Assembly (NCBI RefSeq): GCF_000527695.1
Contig: NZ_ATSX01000005.1
Span: forward strand, 1-37,536
Length of the DNA stretch: 37,536 nt
Direction of reading: 5' to 3'
Source of the DNA: Commensalibacter papalotli (ex Servin-Garciduenas et al. 2014)
GTDB lineage: Bacteria > Pseudomonadota > Alphaproteobacteria > Acetobacterales > Acetobacteraceae
The notes below the pieces were generated by a model. The model was not told the origin of the DNA, made no database searches, and was given only the letters and a program-made list of their open reading frames with translations. Positions 1-8,385 of the stretch are shown here, piece after piece. Each line of letters begins with the position of its first letter. Position 1 is the stretch's first letter. The translations under genes and the position numbers were made by a program.

Positions 1-62
1 AATTAACCGCAACATCAGAATATTTCGTAGATATGATTGAAGTCGCAGAGAAAATTGCGTAA
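1..62 (+). CDS. C-terminal end of an unidentified protein (partial)
   Basis: An open frame enters from the left edge and ends at TAA 60-62. It encodes the last 19 visible residues, LTATSEYFVDMIEVAEKIA. The short amphipathic helix-like tail would fit the end of a small acyl carrier protein, and a biosynthetic operon follows, but this is only a guess from 19 residues. A terminator-like hairpin lies 45 bases downstream, so the gene probably closes a transcription unit. Confidence 0.45.
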   Translation, partial: LTATSEYFVDMIEVAEKIA

Positions 63-106
63 TTTTAATCGATTTATAAATAAATTGATGTAACTTTGTA
101 AATATG

Positions 107-146
107 AAACTTTCCTTTTCTATAATTATAGAAAAGGAAAGTTTTT
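107..146 (+). terminator. Perfect palindrome with U-tract; terminator or leader attenuator
   Basis: A perfect inverted repeat has arms 107-125 and 126-144 and a run of T at 142-146. This is the shape of a Rho-independent terminator for the gene ending at 62. Its 3' edge is only about 30 bases from the start of the next gene (177), which leaves no obvious room for a separate promoter. It could therefore also act as an attenuator in the leader of the downstream operon. Confidence 0.75.
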
Positions 147-176
147 ATTGTTCTGATGATGGAGACCTGTTTAATT

Positions 177-1655
177 ATGTATGATCGGTTTATAGAGCAT
201 GTTGCAAGAATAGCCCCTAATAAAGTGGCAATGCTTTCGTTTGATGGTTCGGTTACTTTTGCTAAGATGGATGCAGACATTAACCGGTTGGCAAGAGAGT
301 TATTAAATACATTAACGCCTCTTCCTAAGATTGTAGCAGTCTCTTATCAACAAATGCATCCTCATTGGATGTTGTTGATGGCATTAAGTCGCCTTGGTAT
401 TGCAACAGCTTCTGTTGCTGATGATAGTTTAATTGCTGCTAAGGAGGTATCTGTTTTAAAACCAGACCTCATCATTAGTGATGCGTTATTTGATATAGAA
501 ACCCAAGCTCAAGTGAGGGTGCTTGATTTAGAATGGTATTCTAAAGTTGTAGAGGGGCCTGAGGTAGAACCAGTCAGATTGACTCTGGATCCAGATCGTG
601 TCGTTAGGATTGCGATTTCTGCGGGGACCTCTGCGGATCGTCATCGTATTGATTTTACGGCAAGAATGTTAGAAGTTGCAATCTTACGAATGGCAGAGCA
701 GGAGTATATTGCATGGGTTGGTACGGAAAAAGTGGAACGTTTTCCTGTTTTGTTACCAACATTAGGCTTTGGTAGTATTCATGGTTTTTTAAGTACGTTA
801 AGTATTTGGTCTGTTTGTGGCATAGTTTTAATGGTGGATCGTGAGCAATATCCAGCAGCAATTACAATGCTAAAGCCTTCATTAATGGTGATATCACCAT
901 CACAACTTCAAGCAATTTTAGAGAATATGCCGGTTGATATTCCTCCTGTAAAAGATTTGCGTTTGGTGATTTCTGCGGGGCATTTTCCAAAAGAATTGCG
1001 TGAGGCTGTTAAGGAACGTTTAACAGAGCATATGCGTATTTTATATGTAACTAGTGAAAGTGGTATTATTGCTGGGGCTCATATTACACAAGTAACACAT
1101 GATGATATGGCAGGATGGATAATGCCATGGGTTGATGTGCAAATTGTTGACGATCAAGATAATATTTTATCTTTTGGTGAAGTTGGCAATATTCGCATTA
1201 AAAGTGCTGATATTATTGATCATTTTTATGAAGATGAAGAAGCTACAAAAAGACAATTTAGAGATGGTTGGTTTTATCCTGGGGATCTAGGGATCTTGGA
1301 TGAAAATGGTTGTTTAAGAATATTTGGTCGTGTTGATGAGTTATATAATTTTGGTGGTGATAAATTTTATGCCAACAAAATTGATCATATTCTTCGTGTT
1401 GTTCCTGGGGTTGAGGATATTGCATTATTTTCAATGCCTAATTCTAGTGGTGTTCCTGAACCATGGTTAGCAATCGTTCGAGGGGATGGATTTGATGTGG
1501 ACAAAGTTAGTGCTGTGTTAGAGAAAAATTTCCATAATTTGCCAAATATTAGGGTGATGTGGGTTAATCAAATTCCTCGTGATTTGACAGATCGCGTTTT
1601 AAGATATCAGTTAAGTATGGCTGCAACGCAGCAATATGTGGCAACAAAAAAATAA
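177..1655 (+). CDS. AMP-dependent ligase-like protein with degenerate catalytic motifs
   Basis: A 492-residue member of the adenylate-forming (ANL) superfamily, first gene of the PKS operon. The C-terminal hallmarks are clear: FYPGDLG (366-372) and the hinge-like GRVDELYNFGGDKF. The phosphate-binding loop is poor (ISAGTSADRHR near 147-157, where the family has a TSGTTGxPKG-like pattern). The usual A10 catalytic lysine is replaced: the motif reads PRDLTDRVLR with Arg473 at the lysine position. The fold is therefore well supported but ligase chemistry is doubtful. It may be a weak or inactive partner, or a ligase for an unusual acid. ATG 177 is chosen because GGAGA (161-165) precedes it at suitable distance. 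ATG 156 would add seven residues but has no ribosome site. The substrate cannot be read from sequence. Confidence 0.75.
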   Translation: MYDRFIEHVARIAPNKVAMLSFDGSVTFAKMDADINRLARELLNTLTPLPKIVAVSYQQMHPHWMLLMALSRLGIATASVADDSLIAAKEVSVLKPDLIISDALFDIETQAQVRVLDLEWYSKVVEGPEVEPVRLTLDPDRVVRIAISAGTSADRHRIDFTARMLEVAILRMAEQEYIAWVGTEKVERFPVLLPTLGFGSIHGFLSTLSIWSVCGIVLMVDREQYPAAITMLKPSLMVISPSQLQAILENMPVDIPPVKDLRLVISAGHFPKELREAVKERLTEHMRILYVTSESGIIAGAHITQVTHDDMAGWIMPWVDVQIVDDQDNILSFGEVGNIRIKSADIIDHFYEDEEATKRQFRDGWFYPGDLGILDENGCLRIFGRVDELYNFGGDKFYANKIDHILRVVPGVEDIALFSMPNSSGVPEPWLAIVRGDGFDVDKVSAVLEKNFHNLPNIRVMWVNQIPRDLTDRVLRYQLSMAATQQYVATKK

Positions 1656-1752
1656 AATATAAAAAGTTTAGTTCGTTATCGGTTGGGTTTAATAGTCATT
1701 TACATGGTATATAACTCAAAAAATAAGATTATATTGGAATATAGAGAGAACC

Positions 1753-4700
1753 ATGCAGGTAGTTAATAATAAGAAATATTCTGGTGAAATAGCCATTGTA
1801 GGTATTGGGTGTAGGTTTCCAGGTGGTATCGTTGATCTGGATAGTTTTTGGGAAGCTGTTTGTGGAAAAAAAGAAACAGTTAGTCGTATCTTGCCAACAC
1901 GTTGGAATTGGAGAGAGGTTTACGACAAAGATAATACAACAGTTGCCAAAAGTTTCTTTTTAAATGGAAGTTTTTTAACACAACCGATTGATGAGTTTGA
2001 ACCTCTTTTCTTTGGTATGTCCCCTAAAGAGGCAGTACAGTGTGATCCTCAACAGCGTGTGTTATTAGAAGTTGCTTGGGAGGCAATGGAAGAGGGCGGT
2101 TTGGTTCCTGCTAAATATGCTGGGAAAAAAGTTGGTGTATTTGTTGGGATTTTTGCAACTGACTGGTTGATTATGCAATCCAGTCATTATGCAAGTGAAG
2201 GAAATGCTGAGACCAACTTCTTGGCAACGACAGCATCAACCACGATGATTTCAGCACGCTTATCATATTTCTTTGATTTCTGTGGGCCATCTTTGGCGTT
2301 AGATACAGCATGTTCCTCATCATTGACCGCTATTCATTTAGCTTGCCAAAGCTTAAGAAATGGCGACAGTGATATGGGTATGGCTGGTGGTATTAATATT
2401 ATGTTGATCCCACAGTCAGGTGCCTTGGTTGCTAAGGCACGCTTTATGGCTGAAGACGGAAAAAGTAAAAGCTTTGATTCTGCTGCTGACGGCTATGGTC
2501 GTGGTGAAGGTTGTGGGATTGTCATTTTAAAACGTCTTGAAGATGCTATTGAAGATGGCGATAAAATTCATGCAGTTATTAGTGGTATTGGTATTAACCA
2601 AGACGGCCATAATGAAGGAATTACCGTCCCTAGTGCTATTGCTCAAGAAAAGCTTATTCGTGTTGTTGCAGAGCAAGCAAATGTTGATTTAAAAGATATT
2701 GCTTATGTAGAAGCTCACGGAACAGGAACGCCTGTTGGTGATCCATTAGAAGCACAAGCTATTTCTAATACAGTTGGAAAAAGTCGTGCCAAAGATGATC
2801 CTGTTATTATAGGGTCTGTTAAAGCAAATATTGGACATTTAGAAGCCGCTGCTGGTGTTGCAGGATTGATTAAGGCTTGCTTATGTCTTGAACATAAGGC
2901 TGTTCCTCCTCAGGCTAATTTGAAGGAACCCAATCCAAATATTCCTTTTGAAGAAATGAATTTGCGATTGGTGCAAGATGAAGTTGTTCCTTTAACAACA
3001 AAAGCTAAAGATCTTTATGCTGCTATTAACTCTTTTGGCTATGGTGGTTCAAATGCGAATGCAATTATTCGCGCACCTCGCAAAGAGGAAGTTAGTCAAG
3101 ATATCAATTCAGAAATGGTAAATTTACCTTCTGATAGCTATATTTTATCATTATCTACGAAACAACAACCTTCTTTAAAGTTGATGGCAGAGCGTTATGC
3201 TGCTTTCTTAAAAGAAGAGAACAGTCCTTCTTTAGATGATATTTGTTATTCTGTTGGTAAACATCGTTCTTACTTCCAAAGACATTTGGTTGCATTTGGT
3301 AAAACAAAAGAGGAAATTGCTCAAAAACTAGAGGATTTTGTTCAAGATAAACCTAATCCTGATGTTATTGTTGGGCAACAACAAATTAAAACTCAGACAC
3401 AACCTGCTTTTGTATTTTCTGGTATGGGACCTCAATGGTGGGGGATGGGACAATGGCTATTAAAGCATGGCCCTGCAGAATGTTTAGCAATCGCTAAAGA
3501 GGTTGACCAGTATTTTAAAGAGCTTTCTGGTTGGTCAATTCTTGCTGAAATGCAAAAAACAGAAGAAGAATCTCGTATTCATGAAACTGCAGTGGCTCAA
3601 CCTGGAATATTTACTGTTCAGGTGTGTTTAGCTGAAGTGTTGAAGTTATATGGTATTCGTCCAGCTGCTATTGTTGGACATAGTGTCGGTGAAGCTGCAG
3701 CTGCATATGTTGCGGGCGCACTTAGTCTTAAAGATGCGACAACAGTAATTTACCATCGTAGTCGTCTGCAACAAACTTTTGCTGGCAAAGGTACGATGTT
3801 GGCTGTTGGGATGGCGCCTTCTGCTTCAGCGGAACTGATTAAAGATTATGAGGGGGATGTTGCGGTTGCTGCAATTAACAGCCCACGTTCATTTACATTA
3901 TCTGGTAGTAAAGAAAACCTAGAAAAAATCGCGGCTGAATTAGAAAAACGTTCAGAATTTAACCGTTTCTTGAAGGTTGAATTGGCTTATCATAATCCAA
4001 TTATGACTGATATTCGCGATGAATTTGAAGAGGCTGTTGAGAGTATTCAGCCCAAAACACCAACTATTCCACTTTATTCAACGGTTACAGGACATATTTG
4101 TGATGATACGTTCTTTCATGACCCGAATTACTGGTATCGTAACCTTCGTCAAACCGTATTATTTGCCGAAGCTATTTCAACAATGATTCATGATTCCTAC
4201 TCTTTATTTTTAGAAGTAGGGCCTCATCCTGTTTTATCTGCGTCTATTAAAGAATGCGCAGCAACATTAAATATTTCTATTGGTACAGCTTATACGTTGC
4301 ATCGTAATGAACCAGAAGAAAAATCATTAGCTAAAGTTCTATCAACATTATCTGCAGTTGGATTAGAGTTAGATTGGAATAAAATTGTTAATGGTAAGCG
4401 TATTAACCTTCCGTTCTATGCTTGGGCTAAAGAAGTTTATTTTGGTGAAAGTAAACATTCAAGACAACGCCGTTTAGCTGTTCGCTTAAATCCTGTATTA
4501 GGAGATGTGGATTGGTCTGCTTCTCGAGGATGGTTGTCCGAGCTTAATATTAATTTTATGCCATGGTTAGTGGATCATAAAATTGAAGGAATGATGGTGC
4601 TTCCTGGTGCTGCTTATGTAGAAGCGGCTATTGCAGCGCACGCACAACTTGCAATTAATGCGCCTAAAGAAATGCAAGAGCCAGCTATCATTGAACATTT

Positions 4701-7700
4701 GCAGCTTAAAAAAGCAATGGTTGTTGATCCTGATCGTAAGTTCTATCCATATATGACTTGGAGTGTTGATGAATTAACAAGTCGTCTATTGGCTTATGGT
4801 CGTACTGAAAACGATTCAACCAATTGGGATTTATATGCTTCTGTTTCTTTACGTCGTACCTCTCCATGGGGTGGGGATGATATTGAAGATCTGAGTGCAT
4901 TAAAAGCCAAAATTACAGATCAGGTTGATACTGCTTTCTTCTATGAGCAACTGCGTGAGCATGGATTAGAATACGGACCTGCATTCCAGACTATCCATGA
5001 ATTACATCGTGGAGATGGTGTTGCATTAGCACATCTTAAACTTGCAGAAAGTGAACAAGAAACTGTTGAAGAATATTATATTCATCCAACGCTGCTTGAT
5101 GGTGCCTTCCAATTATTTGGTTTGTTAGGCGCTAAAGATAAAGCCCTAGCAGATACAACATTTGTGCCTGTTGGTATTGATCGTGTAATGTATTACGGCA
5201 GACATGAAGGTGAACTTTATGCTTATGCGTGTAATTTCAGAAAAGATGATGACCTCTTTATTGGTGATATTTTCCTTTATAACTTAAAAGGCGAACCAGT
5301 TCTTAAAGTTAAAGGCTTGACGGTTAAAGAGCTTGCTACTGAAAAACAAAAAGAAGCAAAACGTGCACGTTGGTTATATCGCTATGAATGGAAACAAGTA
5401 GAGGCTTTATCTTTACTTGGTGAAATTGCTCGTGTTGCTGTGATTACAGATAATGATGTGGTTGCTACGCCGTTGATTGCAGAGTTGGAATCTCAGGGGG
5501 TTTCTGTTTTCCAAGGTTGTTTGGGGGATAAATCAGGTCAAGAATCTGATAATGTTTACAATATACGTCCTGATCAAGCTGAGGATTATAAAGGCTTTTT
5601 CTCATTCATAGATTTGCATAAATGTCGAGCTGTCGTTTATTTACGCAGTAAGCTTGATAATACCGAAGATAAAATTGGATTATCTTTAGTTCAAGAAATG
5701 TTAGTTCTTTCAAAAGGGCTGCCTGCTCTTGAAGAAAAAGACGTTACTGAAAATCTTCGTTTTGTTATCTTGACGCATGGTGCAGAAAAAGTTCTTGAAG
5801 ATGAAAATATCGTTAATCTGAATCAATCTTCATTACGTGGTTTTGTGCGTGTGTTCTCACTAGAGCGTCCAGAATTACAAATGAAAATGGTTGATATTGA
5901 TGCAGATATGACCATCACGGAGCCTGGTGTAATAGCAGCTGAAATTTTATCTGATGATATGGAAGATGATGTTGCATTAAGAAAAGATACACGTTTTGTA
6001 TCTCGTCTGGTTCCATTTAAAAGCCAAGAAGATGTTAAATTTATTCCTTTGACTGAAGCAGGGGATAACGTTGGATATCGTCTGATGCCTGGTCGTTCAG
6101 GAATGTTGGATCAAATCCATTATGATGCATTTGAACGCCAAAAACCACCTCCAGGACATATTGAACTTGAAATTATCACGTCATCTTTGAACTTCAAAGA
6201 TGTGTTGAAAGTCATGGGCTTGTTGCCTCGTAGTGTGATGAAACATACATTCCATCAAGCTGGATTAGGTATGGAGGCTTCTGCGCGTATTGTTGCTGTT
6301 GGTGAAGGTGCCCATGAAGCTGGATATCAAGTTGGTGATCGCATGGTCGTGTCCATTCGTGATTGTTTAACTTCTCATGCAATTGTGCCAATTGAGAATT
6401 TATATGCCGTCCATCTTGATGCAGCTTCTATGATTAGAGAAGCAAAACGTTACAATCTTAGTGATGAAGAGGTGGATCGTATTCGTAATGAGCTGATTGA
6501 AGAAATTCCAAATGCTGAAGCATCAACAATGCCTACAGTTTTCTCAACTGCTTATTATACTCTAATTGATCTTGCTAATTTGAGAGAAGGACAAACAATT
6601 TTAATTCATGCAGCTTCGGGTGGTTTAGGATTAGCGGCCATTCAAATTGCAAAATTAAAAAAAGCTCGAATTTTTGCCACAGCAGGCAATGATGAAAAAC
6701 GTCAATATTTGCGCGATATTGGATGTGAGCACGTTTGGAATTCTCGTAACCTAGAATTCGTTGATGGTGTTAAAGAAGTAACGAATGGTAGAGGGGTAGA
6801 TGTTGTTCTGAATTCTTTATCAGGTGAATTGTTACATGAAAGCTTGGCACTAGTTGCGCCGTTTGGACGTTTCTTTGAAGTAGGTAAACGAGATATTGTT
6901 GAAGAAAAATGGCTGCCAATGCAGGCGTTTAACGACAATATCGCGTTTTTCTCTATGGATTTGGATCGTATGTTGGCTCAACGTCCAGATGAAATTATGC
7001 GAATGTTGATCGAAGTTACACGACAAGTAATGATGAGAAACATCGTAATGCCTCCATGTACGATATTCCCAGCATCAAAATGTATCGAAGCATTCAGACA
7101 GATGGCTTCTGCTCAACATATTGGTAAAATTGTTATTGATTTTACCGATACCAAAGATGTCATGGTTAAACCTGTTCCAAAAGACTTGCCAACAGTTTCT
7201 GCTGATGCGGTTTATGTGATTACGGGTGCATTTGGTGGTATGGGCTTACAACTGGTTCAATGGTTGGCAGCACTTGGTGCAAGACATTTGGTTGTTGTTG
7301 GGCGTTCTTTGAAAAAAGATGATGAGAATATCCAAAAAGCAATTAAGGTGTTAGAGCAAAACGATGTGCATTTATATCAAATGCAGGCAGATATCACGGA
7401 TTACGATAGTATCAAATCTGTTATTGATAAAGTAACTCAATTGGATGTTCCTTTAAAAGGTATCTTCCATTGTGCAGCAGTGATTGATGATGGTGTTATT
7501 GAAAATCTGGATGATGAACGCTTGGCTCGCGTGATGTTGCCTAAAGCACAAGGGGCGTGGAATTTACATGAACTAACCAAAGATATTGATCTAGATCATT
7601 TTGTTTTATTCTCTTCTGCTACTAATCTTCTTGGAAATATTGGGCAAGCAGCTTATGTTTCTGCGAACTTCTTCTTGGATGCTTTAGCAAAATACCGTAA

Positions 7701-8376
7701 AGAAATTGGTCTTCCTGCTCTTGCGATTGAGTGGGGTGCGATTGACGGTGGGTCAATGTTCCAAAAAGATAGCCGTGCTGCTAAAAACTTTGAAGCTATT
7801 GGGGTAAGTCCTATTGCGATTAAAGAAGCTTTGGCAACGATTTCATTACTTTGGAAAGCAGATCAACCTTGTGTTGGTGTATTGGATATTGATTGGTCTA
7901 AGTGGTTTGGCGTTTTCCCAATCAGTCGTTCGGTTGGACGCTTCCAAGATTTGCTTACATTAGGAAATTCTTCATACGAGCAAACTGAAGCATTACGTCA
8001 ATTGAATGCATTACCTTTAGAGGAACGTTTACCTTTTGTGGTGCAAAATTTAATTGATATTCTGACTAAAACTTTACAAATTCCGCCGGACAGTATTGAT
8101 GGTAATACTCGTTTAACTGAACTTGGTATTGATTCATTGGTTGGTGTGGAATTACAGATTGCGATTAGTAACACATTAGGATGTGAAATTTCATTATTAC
8201 AACTAATGAAAGAAGAAAATCTGCAAGATGTGGGTAAAGTATTATTAAGAAAGCTGAAGGTTCCATTTGAAAGTAATGAGTCGTTAGTTCTTGATTCTGA
8301 TGCGCAAACACCTACATCTGAATCTGAAGAGATTACACCGATAATTGAAGATGCTTCAAAGAAAGAAGTGGAATAA
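1753..8376 (+). CDS. Highly reducing type I polyketide synthase (KS-AT-DH-ER-KR-ACP)
   Basis: A single-module, 2207-residue polyketide synthase carrying a full reductive loop. KS: DTACSSS with Cys187, His322 (EAHGTGT) and His362 (NIGH). AT: GHSVGE with Ser644 and partner His747 in LAYHNP, which is closer to malonyl- than methylmalonyl-type motifs (inference). DH: His942 in DHKIEGMMVLP and Asp1116 in LLDGAFQ. ER: starts near 1440, nucleotide loop HAASGGLGLAA at about 1619-1629. KR: nucleotide loop TGAFGGMG at 1824-1831, Ser1955 and Tyr1968, with an IDD motif suggesting a B-type ketoreductase. ACP: GIDSL with Ser2128 for phosphopantetheine, then an acidic tail of about 50 residues. All catalytic residues look intact, and no methyltransferase or thioesterase is present, so release needs another protein. 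The architecture fits iterative synthesis of a saturated or hydroxylated chain. AGAGAG lies just before ATG 1753. The FAAL gene starts nine bases after the stop. Confidence 0.95.
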   Translation: MQVVNNKKYSGEIAIVGIGCRFPGGIVDLDSFWEAVCGKKETVSRILPTRWNWREVYDKDNTTVAKSFFLNGSFLTQPIDEFEPLFFGMSPKEAVQCDPQQRVLLEVAWEAMEEGGLVPAKYAGKKVGVFVGIFATDWLIMQSSHYASEGNAETNFLATTASTTMISARLSYFFDFCGPSLALDTACSSSLTAIHLACQSLRNGDSDMGMAGGINIMLIPQSGALVAKARFMAEDGKSKSFDSAADGYGRGEGCGIVILKRLEDAIEDGDKIHAVISGIGINQDGHNEGITVPSAIAQEKLIRVVAEQANVDLKDIAYVEAHGTGTPVGDPLEAQAISNTVGKSRAKDDPVIIGSVKANIGHLEAAAGVAGLIKACLCLEHKAVPPQANLKEPNPNIPFEEMNLRLVQDEVVPLTTKAKDLYAAINSFGYGGSNANAIIRAPRKEEVSQDINSEMVNLPSDSYILSLSTKQQPSLKLMAERYAAFLKEENSPSLDDICYSVGKHRSYFQRHLVAFGKTKEEIAQKLEDFVQDKPNPDVIVGQQQIKTQTQPAFVFSGMGPQWWGMGQWLLKHGPAECLAIAKEVDQYFKELSGWSILAEMQKTEEESRIHETAVAQPGIFTVQVCLAEVLKLYGIRPAAIVGHSVGEAAAAYVAGALSLKDATTVIYHRSRLQQTFAGKGTMLAVGMAPSASAELIKDYEGDVAVAAINSPRSFTLSGSKENLEKIAAELEKRSEFNRFLKVELAYHNPIMTDIRDEFEEAVESIQPKTPTIPLYSTVTGHICDDTFFHDPNYWYRNLRQTVLFAEAISTMIHDSYSLFLEVGPHPVLSASIKECAATLNISIGTAYTLHRNEPEEKSLAKVLSTLSAVGLELDWNKIVNGKRINLPFYAWAKEVYFGESKHSRQRRLAVRLNPVLGDVDWSASRGWLSELNINFMPWLVDHKIEGMMVLPGAAYVEAAIAAHAQLAINAPKEMQEPAIIEHLQLKKAMVVDPDRKFYPYMTWSVDELTSRLLAYGRTENDSTNWDLYASVSLRRTSPWGGDDIEDLSALKAKITDQVDTAFFYEQLREHGLEYGPAFQTIHELHRGDGVALAHLKLAESEQETVEEYYIHPTLLDGAFQLFGLLGAKDKALADTTFVPVGIDRVMYYGRHEGELYAYACNFRKDDDLFIGDIFLYNLKGEPVLKVKGLTVKELATEKQKEAKRARWLYRYEWKQVEALSLLGEIARVAVITDNDVVATPLIAELESQGVSVFQGCLGDKSGQESDNVYNIRPDQAEDYKGFFSFIDLHKCRAVVYLRSKLDNTEDKIGLSLVQEMLVLSKGLPALEEKDVTENLRFVILTHGAEKVLEDENIVNLNQSSLRGFVRVFSLERPELQMKMVDIDADMTITEPGVIAAEILSDDMEDDVALRKDTRFVSRLVPFKSQEDVKFIPLTEAGDNVGYRLMPGRSGMLDQIHYDAFERQKPPPGHIELEIITSSLNFKDVLKVMGLLPRSVMKHTFHQAGLGMEASARIVAVGEGAHEAGYQVGDRMVVSIRDCLTSHAIVPIENLYAVHLDAASMIREAKRYNLSDEEVDRIRNELIEEIPNAEASTMPTVFSTAYYTLIDLANLREGQTILIHAASGGLGLAAIQIAKLKKARIFATAGNDEKRQYLRDIGCEHVWNSRNLEFVDGVKEVTNGRGVDVVLNSLSGELLHESLALVAPFGRFFEVGKRDIVEEKWLPMQAFNDNIAFFSMDLDRMLAQRPDEIMRMLIEVTRQVMMRNIVMPPCTIFPASKCIEAFRQMASAQHIGKIVIDFTDTKDVMVKPVPKDLPTVSADAVYVITGAFGGMGLQLVQWLAALGARHLVVVGRSLKKDDENIQKAIKVLEQNDVHLYQMQADITDYDSIKSVIDKVTQLDVPLKGIFHCAAVIDDGVIENLDDERLARVMLPKAQGAWNLHELTKDIDLDHFVLFSSATNLLGNIGQAAYVSANFFLDALAKYRKEIGLPALAIEWGAIDGGSMFQKDSRAAKNFEAIGVSPIAIKEALATISLLWKADQPCVGVLDIDWSKWFGVFPISRSVGRFQDLLTLGNSSYEQTEALRQLNALPLEERLPFVVQNLIDILTKTLQIPPDSIDGNTRLTELGIDSLVGVELQIAISNTLGCEISLLQLMKEENLQDVGKVLLRKLKVPFESNESLVLDSDAQTPTSESEEITPIIEDASKKEVE

Positions 8377-8385
8377 GCATAAATA

